NCBI GenBank assembly: GCA_963678705.1
Contig: OY783203.1
Coordinates: 29,122,535 to 29,186,534 of the forward strand
Source: Panorpa germanica
Taxonomy: Eukaryota; Arthropoda; Insecta; Mecoptera; Panorpidae
Reading direction: 5' to 3'
DNA length: 64,000 nucleotides
Position numbers and translations under genes: made by a program
Notes under the pieces: model-generated
Databases searched by the model: none
What the model saw: the letters and a program-made list of their open reading frames with translations, nothing else
What the model was told of the DNA's origin: nothing
Shown: positions 11,880 to 24,470 of the stretch, in pieces
How positions within the stretch are numbered: position 1 is the stretch's first letter
How the letters are laid out: every line of letters starts with the position of its first letter

Positions 11880-12746
11880 GGGGACGTAAGGATTCAATTT
11901 TTTTTTTTCATTTTTTTGTAATTTAGTTATATTAATGTACAACATATTAAGTTTATTGTGTGAAAATTTGAAGTCGATTGGAGTAAAACTGTCAGAGATC
12001 TCTCGGGTCTGGTTTCGTCCTACTTTGAAACTTTTAAAAGCGTTTTTCTCACAATTAACTTTTTCAGAGTCGGTGTCCTCTCTAGCAGAAAATCTACTGC
12101 ACCGATCCTTTTGAAATTGAACGCTGTAGAGTTTTTTTTTTAATTTTAACGTATTTTAAAATAGAAAAGTTTCTGATTTTAGTCAAGACTCCTAAGAGCT
12201 GTAAAAATTGTGAAGTAAATAAAAAAAATTCGTTAGGGTTACCTTTAGAAACTTATCACCTAATGAAATCATTTTGGGTTTTTGATTTCAAATAGTGATG
12301 AGTGATGAGTTATGAGGGACACCGCATTGAAACTTTTCTTGTAACGTCTGCGAAAATTCGTTGTCAATGCCAGTAATTATAGAAATAATTATATATTACC
12401 TGTGTCGTCAACAAACATAATCGAAAATATGCTTTTTTTGTATTGATGTGATTTGTTTTCTATTTTTTATACAACGCTTTAGGATATTTATTTCATGAAA
12501 ATTCCGTAGCTAAACTTTTTTAATCATTCTATTCATTTTCTATATTATTTGAACGTTTATTTTTAAGTTTCAAATTCGTGTTAGACGCAAATAGTTTGCG
12601 TCGTATATACGAATATGTTCCAAGTGAGATAGAAACAATGCGACGTATTTTATACGAATTGAAAGTAGCCGTAATTTTATTAGGCAGGGGTGTACTTTTT
12701 TTTCAAGATTCATTCATTGTCTTTAGCAAAAGTTTTTTATATAGAT
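11880..12746. other. intergenic DNA, no gene recognised
   Basis: AT-rich sequence with poly-T runs. No coding or repeat structure is recognised on either strand. Confidence 0.4.
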
Positions 12747-13039
12747 CACATTACTCAATAAGTTTGTAGGATGGCATATAAATGGCGCCACTTCTAACAA
12801 ACCTACTTTTGTAATTTTCACAGTGGCTTCATAAGTGTAAGTAGGACTCGGAACTTTTTCCTATTAAAATGCAATGCTTTATCAATACAATAAATCAATA
12901 AAAATTTTCCATTGTTTTCAAAATTACAAAAGTAGCGTCACTAAAGTCCCTATAACTGTTGGTATTATCTAAAAATTATATAAATTTGTCAATAGTGGCG
13001 CCATTTATATGTCATCCTACGAACTTATTGAGTGATGTG
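12747..13039. mobile_element. palindromic MITE (293 bp)
   Basis: The left arm (CACATTACTCAATAAG, then 'TAGGATGGCATATAAATGG') and the right arm are inverted copies over about 45 bp, with three mismatches. The interior also contains inverted pieces with 'AAAAGTAG' motifs. It has no coding capacity. A half copy lies at 5550-5712. The transposase that mobilised it cannot be inferred. Confidence 0.8.
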
Positions 13040-13305
13040 CTATGAATAAGTATCTTTATCTATTTACATAATAAGTAGTATGTACGCAAGTGTAAACAGT
13101 TACAAATTGTGTTAAGTATTGTATCTAGATATTGAATAAAATTTATCATTTTATTTAATTTCAAGAAAGTTAAAGAAATATAAATAAAAACTTTGCCAAT
13201 TAAATAAAAATATTACTAAGTTTGAAGTTTATTTTTGCTGTACTAGAATTATTTATTTATCAACTGTTCAGCTTGTGGTTTTACTTCTATCTCTACTCCA
13301 ATATA

Positions 13306-13871
13306 CGAGGCGTGTTTTTTAAGTAAGTACCGTTTTGGAATTAAAAAAAGCCGTGCAAAGATATCGCAATAATTTTATTTTTACATGAAAGCCTGTACCT
13401 TAATCTACTTTTCTACAGCCATTACAGTCTGATTCTTCATTGTATACGTTGTTTACTGTGTGTTTAAGATGCCTCCGACAATCGTGGGTCCCGCCGATTG
13501 TGCAGTACGGGCTGTTATACGATTTCTTAGTGCTAAAGGCGTAAAACCGATCGATCTGTGAAGTTTACGGACAAAACATTATGATGGAATGGTAAGGAAA
13601 TGGGTGAGAGCATTTAAAGATGGCCGCACAAATGTGCATGATGAAAAAAGTCAAAACAGTTGTGATACAGTGGTTAACAAGTCAGGCGGCAGAATTTTAT
13701 GAGGAGGGTATTCAAAAACTGGTGCCACGTTATGACAAGTGCCTCAATATTCACGGAAATTATGTAGAAAAGTAGATTAAGGTACAGGCTTTCATGTAAA
13801 AATAAAATTATTGCGATATCTTTGCACGTCTTTTTTTAATTCCAAAACGGTACTCATTTAAAAAACACGCC
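13306..13871 (+). mobile_element. rearranged mariner, copy 2, with extended inverted ends
   Basis: It is related to copy 1 at 1873-2449 and carries the same transposase start (13470-13650) and end (about 13675-13775), with further small deletions. Its left end differs: about 115 bp (13306-13423) are the inverted copy of the element's own right end, including 'CATGAAAGCCTGTACC' and the terminal repeat. This gives terminal inverted repeats near 115 bp instead of about 30. TA flanks the left side; on the right the last bases of the terminus are lost before TATATA. Confidence 0.85.
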
Positions 13872-14063
13872 TATATATATGTAGTTAGGTAACTATTTTG
13901 TGTTTCCGTCTCTCCGTCCCGTTGCATCCGTAAGAATATTTATATTTATCATGCAACAGAGTATCGTCCGATGTAATGAACTGCGTACCATTAAAATATA
14001 AGCGTCAAAACATGAAACCTCGTCTAATTCATAAATTTACTACAGAATTCAGTGACCGAGAGA

Positions 14064-14930
14064 CTGAGGCTGGTTTCACACGGCATTGTACTGCACGTTT
14101 CTTTGCGCATACATTTTATATATGTGTTTGTTTTTTTGCAGCACAAACGTCGTGACAATAGTTCTATATACAGGGTGTCCCAATATTCAACGATGAGCGG
14201 GCACCAGAGGGTGGTCCTGCTCATTACTACACGAGAAAAAAAGAAAAAAAAAATTTTTTTTGGAAAATTGAAACACCTCAAAATGTTTTTATGGGCACAA
14301 TTTTTCATATATTTCTGATTTTTTTTTTGTATCGGCAACCTAAATAGCACTGATATCCACCACAAACATTAAAAATCCCAGAATGCTAATAGTTTTTTTT
14401 TAAATCAATCGAAATTATTTTTTTCCTTGAAATTTTTAAAGATTTTTACTTTCAGTCCATTATAACTCATCGTGGTGTAAAAAAAAAGTATGAACACTAC
14501 TATGGCAAGTTTTTTTAAAAATTGGCGCAACTCTTCAGGATTCCAAAATGGTATAATACGAAGAAAACTAGCAATAAAAAAATTATGCATACTATTTCTA
14601 AACAAGAACCAAATTTCATAAATTGTTGTTGTTGATAGTTATCTCTTTTACAATACCCAAAATAGGTTTTTTATAGTTGAATGAATTAAAACAAATGGTA
14701 CAAACAATTTTTATTCGTTTTATAAATTTATTGCATTATTTACATTACAGTAAATGTTCAAATTGTTTCCCACCGGCATTAACACGAGTTGTAGTCATGA
14801 GCAAGACCACCCTCTGGTGCCCGCTTATCGTTGAATATTGGGACACCCTGTGTATAAAATGTTTATTCGATAATATACTGCAATACTGCAAACAAACGTG
14901 TAATACAATGCTGTGTGAACCCAGCCTCAG
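14064..14930. mobile_element. outer palindromic MITE interrupted by another element
   Basis: The ends CTGAGGCTGGTTTCACACGG and CTGAGGCTGGGTTCACACAG (read inward) continue as inverted copies for about 45 bp, through 'CATTGTA' and 'CACGTTT'. The arms at 14064-14170 and 14851-14930 together make about 187 bp. They are separated by the 680 bp element at 14171-14850. No coding capacity. Confidence 0.8.
14171..14850. mobile_element. inner MITE with CAGGGTGTCCCAATATT ends
   Basis: Inverted ends CAGGGTGTCCCAATATT, extending through 'CAACGATGAGCGGGCACCAG' and a GAGGGTGGTC block (about 50 bp with few differences), enclose 680 bp. A TA precedes the left end and TGTATA follows the right end, compatible with a TA target. 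It lies inside the outer MITE, so it inserted later. No transposase is recognised in its AT-rich centre. Confidence 0.8.
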
Positions 14931-15577
14931 TGTTTTCGATTCCCGCACCAGTTAAATTTTCTGGATGTTAACTATATTTCGTTAAATATAATATATTTAT
15001 AAAAATTTATTTGGCAGCGTTGTTGTTCACATTGAAAACTGACAATACTCGATGAAGGTCATCATTAATAAGAGTAATATAAATTATAAATAAATATCAT
15101 TCTCATTATAAACAAGTTCTGTCTCAAATTTTTGATATTGACAATGTTTTTAAATATATCTAATATTATCGACTGAAGGTTATGAACTTTCAATAAATAT
15201 AAAAAAAATAAAAGATTTAATTTACAAATATGAGCAAATCCATGTGATTTATTGACTATTCAAGGTTTCGTGCGTAGAGATGCTTAATCTATGTGTTTTA
15301 GTTTTCGTTTCGCAACACTTGATATATGAGTTACATGACACATGCAAACCAAAATTAATTTGCTTTAGGTCTTTTGATCTTAAAATTTTACTAAAAAAAA
15401 AAGTTTAATGCAAAACGTAAACTTATGTATTATTTGACGTAATATTTTTTACCTAACGTAATTTACCTAATTTTTTTATCGAAATTTCATCTACTTGTTT
15501 TAGTGTAGATTTGAGATTTCTTATTTTCAGTTGTTTTTATTTTAATTCTTTTGTTAACACCGCTGGGGTATGTTCAA
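14931..15577. other. intergenic DNA, no gene recognised
   Basis: AT-rich spacer with nothing recognisable. Confidence 0.4.
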
Positions 15578-15977
15578 TGCCGGTTTCACACCAGAGAGAC
15601 AGTTTTGTTACCAAAAACAGAACAAAATAATATTTTGTTTTATTTTAAAACAGTTTTGTTTTTCGAAAATAGACTGTTCACTCTGAACAGACTGGATTTG
15701 TTTTTAGTGTTTTTCTATGTGTCCCATAAAAATTATAAACATGATAAACAACAACAGACAAGCGCAAATGTTCACAAAAAACAAAACTGCGTGTTCAAAC
15801 CAAGCAGACTAAAAAACAACAACAAACGTGTTTTCCTTTGATCTTACTGACTCCAGATGGGAATGTGTTTTGTTTACTAAAACAGCAACAAAATGTTTTA
15901 AGAACTGTCTCTTTGGTGTAAACATTGATGTTTTTGATCGAGTTTTATTGAACTGTCTCTCTGGTGTGAAACCAGCA
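15578..15977 (+). mobile_element. PIF/Harbinger-like MITE H, copy 3
   Basis: Both terminal repeats are present: TGCCGGTTTCACACCAGAGA at the left and the complement, ending CCAGCA, at the right. Flanks are CAA and TAA, one mismatch from a 3 bp target duplication. Internal landmarks 'CAGACTGGATTTG', 'ATGGGACACA' (complement) and 'AAACCAAGCAGAC' match the other copies. Confidence 0.85.
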
Positions 15978-16259
15978 TAAAACTGATGATAAACTAGTTT
16001 TGTTTTATTTATACCGCTAAACACAAAACATGGATACTACCATACATTTAATTTAAAAGGGTTTTATTTTATTATTTTATTTATAGCTATTATTATATTA
16101 TATTATTACTTATTAATTCGTACTACTGACAAAGGATGCCGATGTATTTAGTTACATGTTACTTTACATTGGACGTCTTGGGCAACCTCTTCCAACAAAT
16201 GTTGGATGTCGCACGTTTACGTATTACGTTCTCACAGCGCGAGGTATGACAAACTTATA

Positions 16260-16490
16260 GAGTAAATAGTGTGATATGTAGTTAAGAACATATGCGCACT
16301 TGCTAGCTTGAAAGCAGGCCTCTCTTACAGCTTATAGCTTAATTTTTTAAGAGTGGTCCAACCATCATACTTTCACGCAGGTGAGAGAAGTTTATACATA
16401 CTTTTTGCACCTGCTACCTGTAAATGGACCCCGCTTTCAAGCTAACAAGTACGCATACAATCTTAACTACATATTATAATATTTATTCTC
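16260..16490. mobile_element. palindromic MITE-like element (about 230 bp)
   Basis: The arms are inverted copies: 'GAGTAAATAGTGTGATATGT' to 'CTAGCTTGAAAGC' on the left and its complement ending 'ATATTTATTCTC' on the right, over about 55 bp with scattered mismatches. The centre is unique. It could fold into a long hairpin. No other copy is in the window. Confidence 0.6.
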
Positions 16491-18563
16491 TGTATTGTAA
16501 CTTTACTGACGTCGTATATCTGGGGGTTCTGGGATCTTGAACTATAAGTGTAACAGCCATACAATCTCATACAACGCAGCTCATGAACTAGACTCGTCAA
16601 GCCACACCAGATTCGGTGTACATTCTGGGCTCGACATCGACCTTGGTGACACTATGACATTACACCTGTCACCTACCTTTTCAACCTGAACACAGAATTA
16701 TTAGACTTTTGACCTATTACTTACGATACGAGTATTGTGATATTGAAGTATCCCCAGTCATAAATATAATCAAGAATTCAGTTGGCGTGCGATTGTCGTT
16801 ACCATATATTATAAAAGAGACAGCGATATTATTCGCCCCACATGCCACAAAAACTAAATAATATGTTTAAATGGTTTAAGGCCATTTATTAATCACTTCC
16901 CATATATAGTTTTACTTTCTAAATAAACGAATAAGTATTGATATAACTTTTTAATTCACATAACCTCGAAATAAATCACGGACAGTGCAAAGTTATTGTT
17001 TATATTATAATGCAGAGCAAATTAAAAAATATATATATTTTGCAGCAGTTCTTTTATAAATCAATTTTTACTGAATAAGTTTTTACTGCCGGCTGGTTCG
17101 TCGTTATTTTAATACAGTTGCTCTTCAGCACTATTTACTAAAATGACAGGTTGGGTTCACACGGTTTTTTCACAGTAAAAAACTTATCAAATAAATAGTG
17201 GCACCCATAACAAATTCCATAATCTAAATTTGTAATTCTGTTTTGTATATTAATAGGATTACGGCAATTAATAATAACACACGAGAGTAATGGTCCAATT
17301 AGTCATCTTTGTAAGGGCTACAGGCTAATTAGTAATTTATTTGAAACACACTACAAACTGACCCAACTTAAGGGCTTGTAACATACCGTTAACAAGCCCT
17401 AACTTGAGAAACATTGCCCTAAATTCCACCCCCGTGTTTCAAAAGACCTTGAACTTTCTTGGGCAATTTGTCAACTGAAACCATCATACCTACAACCTAC
17501 TCTCTTCTCATGTTCTTCATCACAGGTTATACTCGCATTTCAGAACAAAAACATGTTTGAACATGTTCATGTTAAAGGACGTCTCCACTAACATAACTTA
17601 CATCCACAAGTACAAGTTTAGTTTTAAAAGGGAACCTCAACCATTTGTGATTCATATAATAACCCGTATCAACTATATATAGTATACCAGAGGATCTTAC
17701 ATTGTCCCACTGCACCGATATTCTTTCTTTCTAAATAATCATGCATTAAAACATAAAAACAGACTCACCAGCAAAGCACCAAATCTAAAGATTCCACTGC
17801 ATTATTTTATTAGGTTATATGTTTTGAATTTGACACTTAAATTGCATTGCACATATATGTTGGCAAGTTGATCACTGTCACAAAAAAGGTTTGTACCTTA
17901 GCTAAGCTTATTGCACTTTAAGAAAACTTTTAAATAATTGAAGAAGTCATTATTGTTTACATATCTGCTTAGATATTATATAATTTGTTATAAATAATTT
18001 ATATATTCTAGCACTTCAGAAATATGTAAATCAACTACATTTGAAACTATGCAACATCTACGTTTGTATACAATAATCTAACCTACAATGTCACAAAACC
18101 ACAACACAAACTATGACACAATTATTATAAAATTTCACGTTAATTAATTAAATAACTTAACACTATTTTAGAAAATACACTGTAAATACAAAATACAAAT
18201 CAAAACTTAAATTACCAGGTAGATCACAGTGTTTGACAGAAGCCACTTGTTACAACTTGTAAACAATTTTATTGTGTTGCCCACGCAAAATCTATTATTT
18301 CAACACGTCCATTGTATATTAGTTTTCAATGTAAAACATTTTTTATAGTAATTAGTTTAATATTTTCGACAAAATTTGTTTTTATATATTGCACATTCAC
18401 ACGAAAAACGTCAAGACCGCGCTACGCGAAATGCACTGTGGATAATTAGTAAGGCGTCTTCTTTATTGTTTTTGTTTTATTATATAAACACTAACGCCAT
18501 CTTTCTTGCAATATATGTAGCTCAATGTAATAATAAAATGTAAATGAATTTAAATATAAGTAA
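16491..18563. other. intergenic DNA, no gene recognised
   Basis: About 2 kb with no recognisable transposon, gene or RNA. 'GTTGGGTTCACACGG' at about 17149 resembles one terminus of the MITE at 14064 but has no partner end. A distant enhancer or exon could be missed here. Confidence 0.4.
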
Positions 18564-19180
18564 TGGGCTTGTGTCCTATGTCTTAATTTCTATAAAAGTG
18601 TACTATATATTGATAAAGTGGGTTACTAGAGCCTCAAGGGTTCAATTATTTTTTAATAGCTCCTTATATGTTAAGAGATATTAACAATTAAAAAAGTCAT
18701 TTTGTCTCTTTAATTATTAAAGTGATTCAACGTTGTACACATTCCAAATGCATGTGACATCATAACCGCTACCAACCATACAGCTCATAAATCTCTGGTA
18801 TATGTATTTATATATCAAATATTATTTACAGCTATGTCAAGGAACAATAAAATTCCAATATTATGTCTGCCTTAGCAGGGTTAAATAATATAAAAACTTA
18901 TTATTCTTTGATTTGACTTTATTATTTGACTACCAACAGCTACGAAACATTACCACAGCAGTAACCTACTCAACAAATAACTGACGTTAAAATGCATTTC
19001 ACGCCATTCATATATGGTCGACCAATTCTAGCGCTAAAACTACAATTCAAACTTTTAATTGCTATATCTCCGTTAACATTTAGATATTTAATAAAATAGA
19101 CGCGCCAATACACATTTATTAACATCAATTTCAATCAACAATTGAAAAATCGACCACTAAAAAATGAGGACACAAGCCCA
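18564..19180. mobile_element. MITE family G, copy 1 (complete)
   Basis: The ends TGGGCTTGTGTCCT and AGGACACAAGCCCA (with 'AAAATG' just inside the right end) enclose 617 bp, flanked by TAA and TTA. Internal landmarks recur in five other copies: 'AAGTGGGTTACTAGA' near the left and 'AGCGCTAAAACTACAATTC' and 'ATCTCCGTTAACATTTAGAT' near the right. Non-coding. The superfamily is uncertain. Confidence 0.85.
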
Positions 19181-20749
19181 TTAAATTTGATATATAGAAT
19201 TAAATTAAAAGTGATAACCTTTATATTATTGTTGCAGTAAAATGTTCCATGTACTACAAATAGAGACGGTCCTCTAGGTACTCTACATTTTCAACATTAT
19301 TCTAATTGGTTTCAAATATCAGTTTGAACGTAACACTATATAACCGTTATTACCTGTATCACTTTGATGATATAAGTACCATTATGTCATCCTTCTCTCT
19401 CTAACAAATAACAGAACATATTTTACGTCTCATAATTACAAAATATAACGAATATATTAATGTGATAATAATGTTAGGGAACATAAAGATTCATTTCAAA
19501 ATAACGATTAACCTTTTCTTCGTTTACAACGTTTATTTCACTATACCGGTCATAATATATTATTAATTAGCATTTTTATTATTCATTTATTTTAATGGGG
19601 TTTATAATTTAAATATTTCCAATAAATAACACGGTCCTAGACAGATTTCAATCCATATCGAAGGTTATGAGAAATACCGATTATATAATAATGTTGTACA
19701 GTGCTGTATTAGCTGGGGTCCACTAGTGGGATACCTTTAGGGCCCTAACAGAGGATCTACGATTTTCAATAAACATTTTGAAGTCAGTTTGACATCATAT
19801 TGAAGATGCGTATGATTTTTGACAAACACCGTACCGTATACAATGAAGTTGGAAATAAATCATTGAAGTATAACAGAGACCGATATATTTTGTTTCTTTT
19901 TCTGCGATATTTTTAAATGTAAAAGAGACAACAACTATATCTCCATTTAAATGTATGATGTTGGAAAGAGAAAGAATATTCTTATAAAAAGAATTGATTT
20001 CTTAACTGAAACTTTACCTAGTTATGTCATTTGTAAGTCCGTCACTGACGTTATCGAAATCTTCTTCACGCACAGTGACATTTCCTGGTGCCTGGACTAG
20101 TTTATTTGTTGTTGTGTACCACGTGGTTCCGTCAACGAGAGCTGCCTGATTGACTAACGATTATATAAGGTTTATGGGAGCGAGGCGCGGCGCGAAGTTA
20201 TGTGACATGTTGTTTTGCAAATCAGGAAAGGAAACTGACAATGTATAACCGGATTGCTGTGCCTAGTGGCTGTGGGACAAATAATATTGCGGTTTCTATT
20301 CCCGAACAGTTCTCCACTATTCAGGATCAAGGAAGTGCCGGTCAAATAAGGGAACAAGTGGTCCAGTAGCTCTAGGGATATAATCAGGTGAAGAATACAA
20401 GATGAGAAGTAGAATTGTGACTAGATGAAAAAGAATTTAAGATTATATATGGAATTTAATTCGCTGGTATACAATTACTAATCTTTTTCTACCCTAGAAC
20501 CTCCTGCATCCCAATTAAGGTCATTTAGAATCCGTTGCTGAACTCATAGTTATCAGAAAAGTTAGTTAACATAAGTTAGTTAACGTAAGGGCTCTCTCAT
20601 ACGCATCAACTACTAGCGACGTCGACCTTAGAACGTGCTTCTAAAAATCTTACTCAAATTATAATCAGGCTATTAGACAGTAATAAGATACGAAAAAATG
20701 TTTGTAGGGAGACAATCTATGTATAACATCTTCATCGTTACCTATCTTA
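19181..20749. other. intergenic DNA with one GC-richer patch
   Basis: Mostly AT-rich unique sequence. The patch at about 20080-20400 has more G and C than its surroundings. It carries a frame open from about 20169 to the TAG at 20367-20369, with an ATG at 20241 (MYNRIAVPSGCGTNN...), on the + strand, and another open frame on the minus strand. I recognise no protein. It may be an exon, a retroelement scrap or chance. Confidence 0.35.
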
Positions 20750-21174
20750 TGCCGGTTTCACACCAAGGAGACAGTTTTGAAAATAGTTTTGTTGTCAAAA
20801 AACAAAACAAAATCAAATTTTGTTTTATTTTAAAACAGTACTGTTTTTCTAAAACAGACTCTTCGCACTGAATAGACTGGTTTTGTTTAAGTGTTTTTCT
20901 GTGTGTCCCATAAAAATTATAAACATGATAAACAACAACTGACAAGCGCAAATGTTCACAAAAAACAAAACTGCGTGTTCAAACCAAGCAGACTAAAAAA
21001 CAACAACAAACGTGTTTTCCTTGATCTTACCAACTCCAGATGGGATTGTGTTTTGTTTACTAAAACAGCAACAAAGACAAAAATATTTTAAGAACTGTCC
21101 CTTGATGTTTTTGTTCAGAAAAACAAGTTTTTGTTCATGTTTTATTGAACTGTCTCTCTGGTGTGAAACCGGCA
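20750..21174 (+). mobile_element. PIF/Harbinger-like MITE H, copy 4 (complete)
   Basis: A full-length copy of 425 bp, with left TGCCGGTTTCACACCA and right TGGTGTGAAACCGGCA, flanked by TTA at 20747-20749 and 21175-21177. Perfect terminal repeats and target duplication make it a good family reference. Small open frames on both strands recur in every copy because the DNA is conserved, not because they code. Confidence 0.9.
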
Positions 21175-21953
21175 TTATAGTCACAATTTATTGAACAACA
21201 ACCGTCTTCTTTACCTAATTTTTTTAATAACTTTAAAGCGACAATTTTTTCTTCTGGTAACACTCTGGTTTAGTTATCAACAAATTCAGTAATTCATTTA
21301 CTTTTAAATTACGATGCACTTTTATAAAAACTTAAAGAACTACATGTATACATATACATATAAAGAGTATATTAACCTAGAAGTTTAACAATAAGCAATA
21401 TCGAAAACTCTGAAGTAGGTACAATCAACACAAAAATAACCATGTTGGCAAACAAAGTACGCAGTTTGAAGTACTTGTATATTGTTTATGCTGATATTAA
21501 ACGTGATGTTCATATAAGGCTACAGAAAGTAAAAAACATGGAAATAGAATTTGTTAATGCGATTATAAAATGATATAAACAAAAGAAAGTTTTATCAGGT
21601 GTTGTACTCCTATTCAAATGAGGAACTAGAACCATATAAGTGCCACGCGTTTCAAGTCGTACGTACAATAAAAAGTAAATCTACTCAACCGTGCATCATC
21701 GGCATCGCATACCCGTAACGTTGAGTCATATTGTGTCAGCATATTTGTTATTTATTTACTTGTAAATTGGGTCATATGATTCAAACCTATGCACATGAAT
21801 CGGTTTGTATATGGTACTTACAAGACAACGGGAATATACGAGATGTGTTCAAATAAAAAACATTGGAATTTATCATTTTAAAAGTCCCGCGCTTATTAGT
21901 TTAAAGAAGTGTTTTTTTTTTGTCAGTTGGTAGCATTGTACTGAGCAAGATCT
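21175..21953. other. intergenic DNA, no gene recognised
   Basis: AT-rich spacer. 'ACGAGATGTGTTCAAAT' at about 21839 looks like one terminus of a mariner-type element but no opposite end was found. Confidence 0.4.
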
Positions 21954-22256
21954 GGGGCGCTATTCCTGAGTTTAATCGAATCGTAAACTCTTCTTCTTTC
22001 CGTAAAACTCACTCGATTTACTCAAAAGTGCTATTCCTGAAAATTTTCGAAAATTTACGAGCAGAGAAATCGAGCAAAAAAGTGAACATTTGCACCACAG
22101 ACTATACTAACAGACAGCCAACTCGGAGTAAATTTTATTTAAATTTATTGTATCTGTTGCCAAGTTCTGACCTAATAATCTTCTGTCTCTTTTACTCACA
22201 CTATCTCTTTCTCTCATATCTCTGTCTCTTTCTATCATCTCTCTTTCTCTCTCTTT

Positions 22257-22257
<1 letters not shown>

Positions 22258-22295
<38 letters not shown>

Positions 22296-22298
22296 AAT

Positions 22299-22331
<33 letters not shown>

Positions 22332-22334
22332 AAT

Positions 22335-22409
<75 letters not shown>

Positions 22410-22411
22410 TA
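22258..22411. repeat. (TA)n microsatellite with AAATA interruptions
   Basis: About 150 bp of TA units broken at intervals by 'TAAATA', next to a pyrimidine-rich CTCTTT tract at 22185-22256. It lies inside the P-type element. Long Ile/Tyr frames across it are artefacts of the repeat. Confidence 0.95.
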
Positions 22412-22540
22412 AATACATACATGCAATAATTGTGAAGTTGAAATAAAAATAAAATTAATTTATTAAAGTAACATTTATTAATCTTTCACAGTAAAAATAC
22501 ATTTTTATACAAAAATTTAACTTACCTATTAATTTTTTCT

Positions 22541-24470
22541 TTAACGTTTATTTTTACAAAAATCATTAATCCAAACAGCTAATGTTCTATCAATAATTAT
22601 GGATTTAACTGATTTTGAATGCTTTGGGCAATTTATTCTTAAATCTATCTGCAGTTGATTAAATAAAATACTATAATCAAATTTACATGCAGTTTCTTCT
22701 CAATATTTTAAAATAATGCCGGCTGCCTTTTCTACAAATTGGATTAATTCTTCAGATGGATACGTTAGGGATTTTCTTCCGTCTACATTTTCTTTAAAAA
22801 CTATGTATATGTTATTAGGATCGTTTACTGAACCAAAAAGATCATTTTTAAATACCGCAACCAGAAGACTTCAAAGGTTTCGCAATAAATCCTGCTACAT
22901 AAGCATATCCTACCTTTTCGAAATGAGTAGTAAAATCTTCCTCATTGATGTTAAAATCCCCAAAATTTTATACAGTTGTATTTAATTCTGGTAACACTTT
23001 TTCCAAATTCTTATTATTAGTATTTTTATGTCCCATAATGAATTCTTTAAAATTAATCAGTAAATCATTATTATCATCAGAACAATTTGATGTTTTAGTA
23101 TGTGCTGTTAGTTTATGAATTAAACATACTTTTAAGGAACTAATGAATTGGTTGCACATGGGCATAATATAGCGACCTCCAATTTGACGAATTTGTCCAA
23201 ATAAATTTTCTATAGATCATATATTCCTCTACTTTTAAAATATTCAGAAACTTGAATCATGCCCTTCAAAGCATCAACCCAACCATTTATACATTTTATT
23301 TTCTTTCCAGATATTTTAACTTTCGGGTTTTCCGGACTATAAAATTTCGACAAAGGCATTTTTTTATAATATTGCGCCAAAATTCTAAGTGTTCCGATTC
23401 TTTGGTTACTTTTTCTCGTAGAGGTTTCATACTAGCAGACATAGTGCCATTTACACTGTCAAATAATTGGTCCATCCACTGTACGAGTACAAATTCTGAA
23501 GTGTAAATAGAATCCTGAATTAGAAATAGAATATTGTTCGTTCCAGGACTGTTTATTAATGCCATGGTTTGAATCATAACAGCTGTAGAATTGCTCAGCT
23601 GCTTTGCTGCAATACCAACTCTCATTTTCATTCTAGTGTTTTCTCTGATTTTCGTAAAATGTTCCTCCTTAAGGCTAAACATCAATTTAACACGCCTCAT
23701 TTGATCGCCTTGAAATGTCTTAACTAAATGTGACCATTTGGCTCTCTTATACGAATTGTCTGGATCGAATTGAATATCTTTATTTAAGAAATTGTTCCTT
23801 AAATTTTTAAATAAATGTGGAGGATCTGCAATATAAATTACATTTTCTCCATTTACTTTAAAAGATTGTTTCCCTGCGCGCAGCTCTTTCATAGCTCCGA
23901 TAGAGTGACCTCCTTGGTCGGACACTAAAACTACTACAGTTATTTTGGTTTTCTGCAATTATTCTATTACATTTATAATAATCCTTTTTAATACGGCCTT
24001 AGGAACTGTTCTCTTTGTTAAGTAATATGAAATTTAGCTCTTTCTTCGTCCTAATTAATTCTTCATACAGCTTTAATTTTTCGGGTGACAAATCGCGCTT
24101 GTGCGATATATTCATAAAGCGCAAAATGCTTCTATTCCTGAATAGTTTTTTACCTGAAAAGTATAATATAGTTAAGCATTTACAGTAATGCAAATAATTG
24201 TTGTATAACTTTAGTCATGTCAAACACAAACAAATATACCTGCAGCATTAATATTCCGTATTGACGATAATATTGACGATGAAGATGTTGCAGATGCCGT
24301 AGTTGTAGCTCTTTCTGTGTAAAATGTATACAAGAGTCAATACATAAAATGCATTTCTAAAAATACAAACAAATAACAAAACGAACCTGTGGAGATAGTA
24401 TTTCGTATTAACGGCATTTCAGAACTCCCCAACAAATTAACCTTATGCATTGTACTAGATTGTGTAGGCA
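22541..24470 (-). pseudogene. P element / THAP9-like transposase remnant
   Basis: Read on the minus strand. Pieces at about 24470-24380 and 24325-24239 are Ser/Thr-rich with exon-like borders. A piece at about 24170-24003 reads KLFRNRSILRFMNISHKRD and ends at a stop. The main frame, 23958-23296, carries SDQGGHSIGAM and IADPPHLFKNLRNNF, the pattern of the P-type DDE core, in which DQG and the DPPHLFKN motif hold or flank catalytic acids. Further pieces are IENLFGQIRQIGGRYIMP (about 23220-23160), VGYAYVAGFIAKPL (about 22915) and a tail ending CKNKR at the stop 22541-22543. The order and motifs match P-type transposases, which cut and paste DNA using GTP as cofactor. Stops and frame changes between pieces show the gene is dead, although some breaks could be introns. 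Confidence 0.75.

Noticed and set aside
20891-21194. Small frames recurring in several places (VSHKNYKHDKQQ type)
   Set aside because: They recur because they sit in conserved MITE family H DNA; the frames differ in start and end among copies and match no protein.
22107-22426. Long Ile/Tyr-rich open frames on the minus strand
   Set aside because: They are produced by the (TA)n microsatellite and adjacent CT tract; no protein family looks like this.
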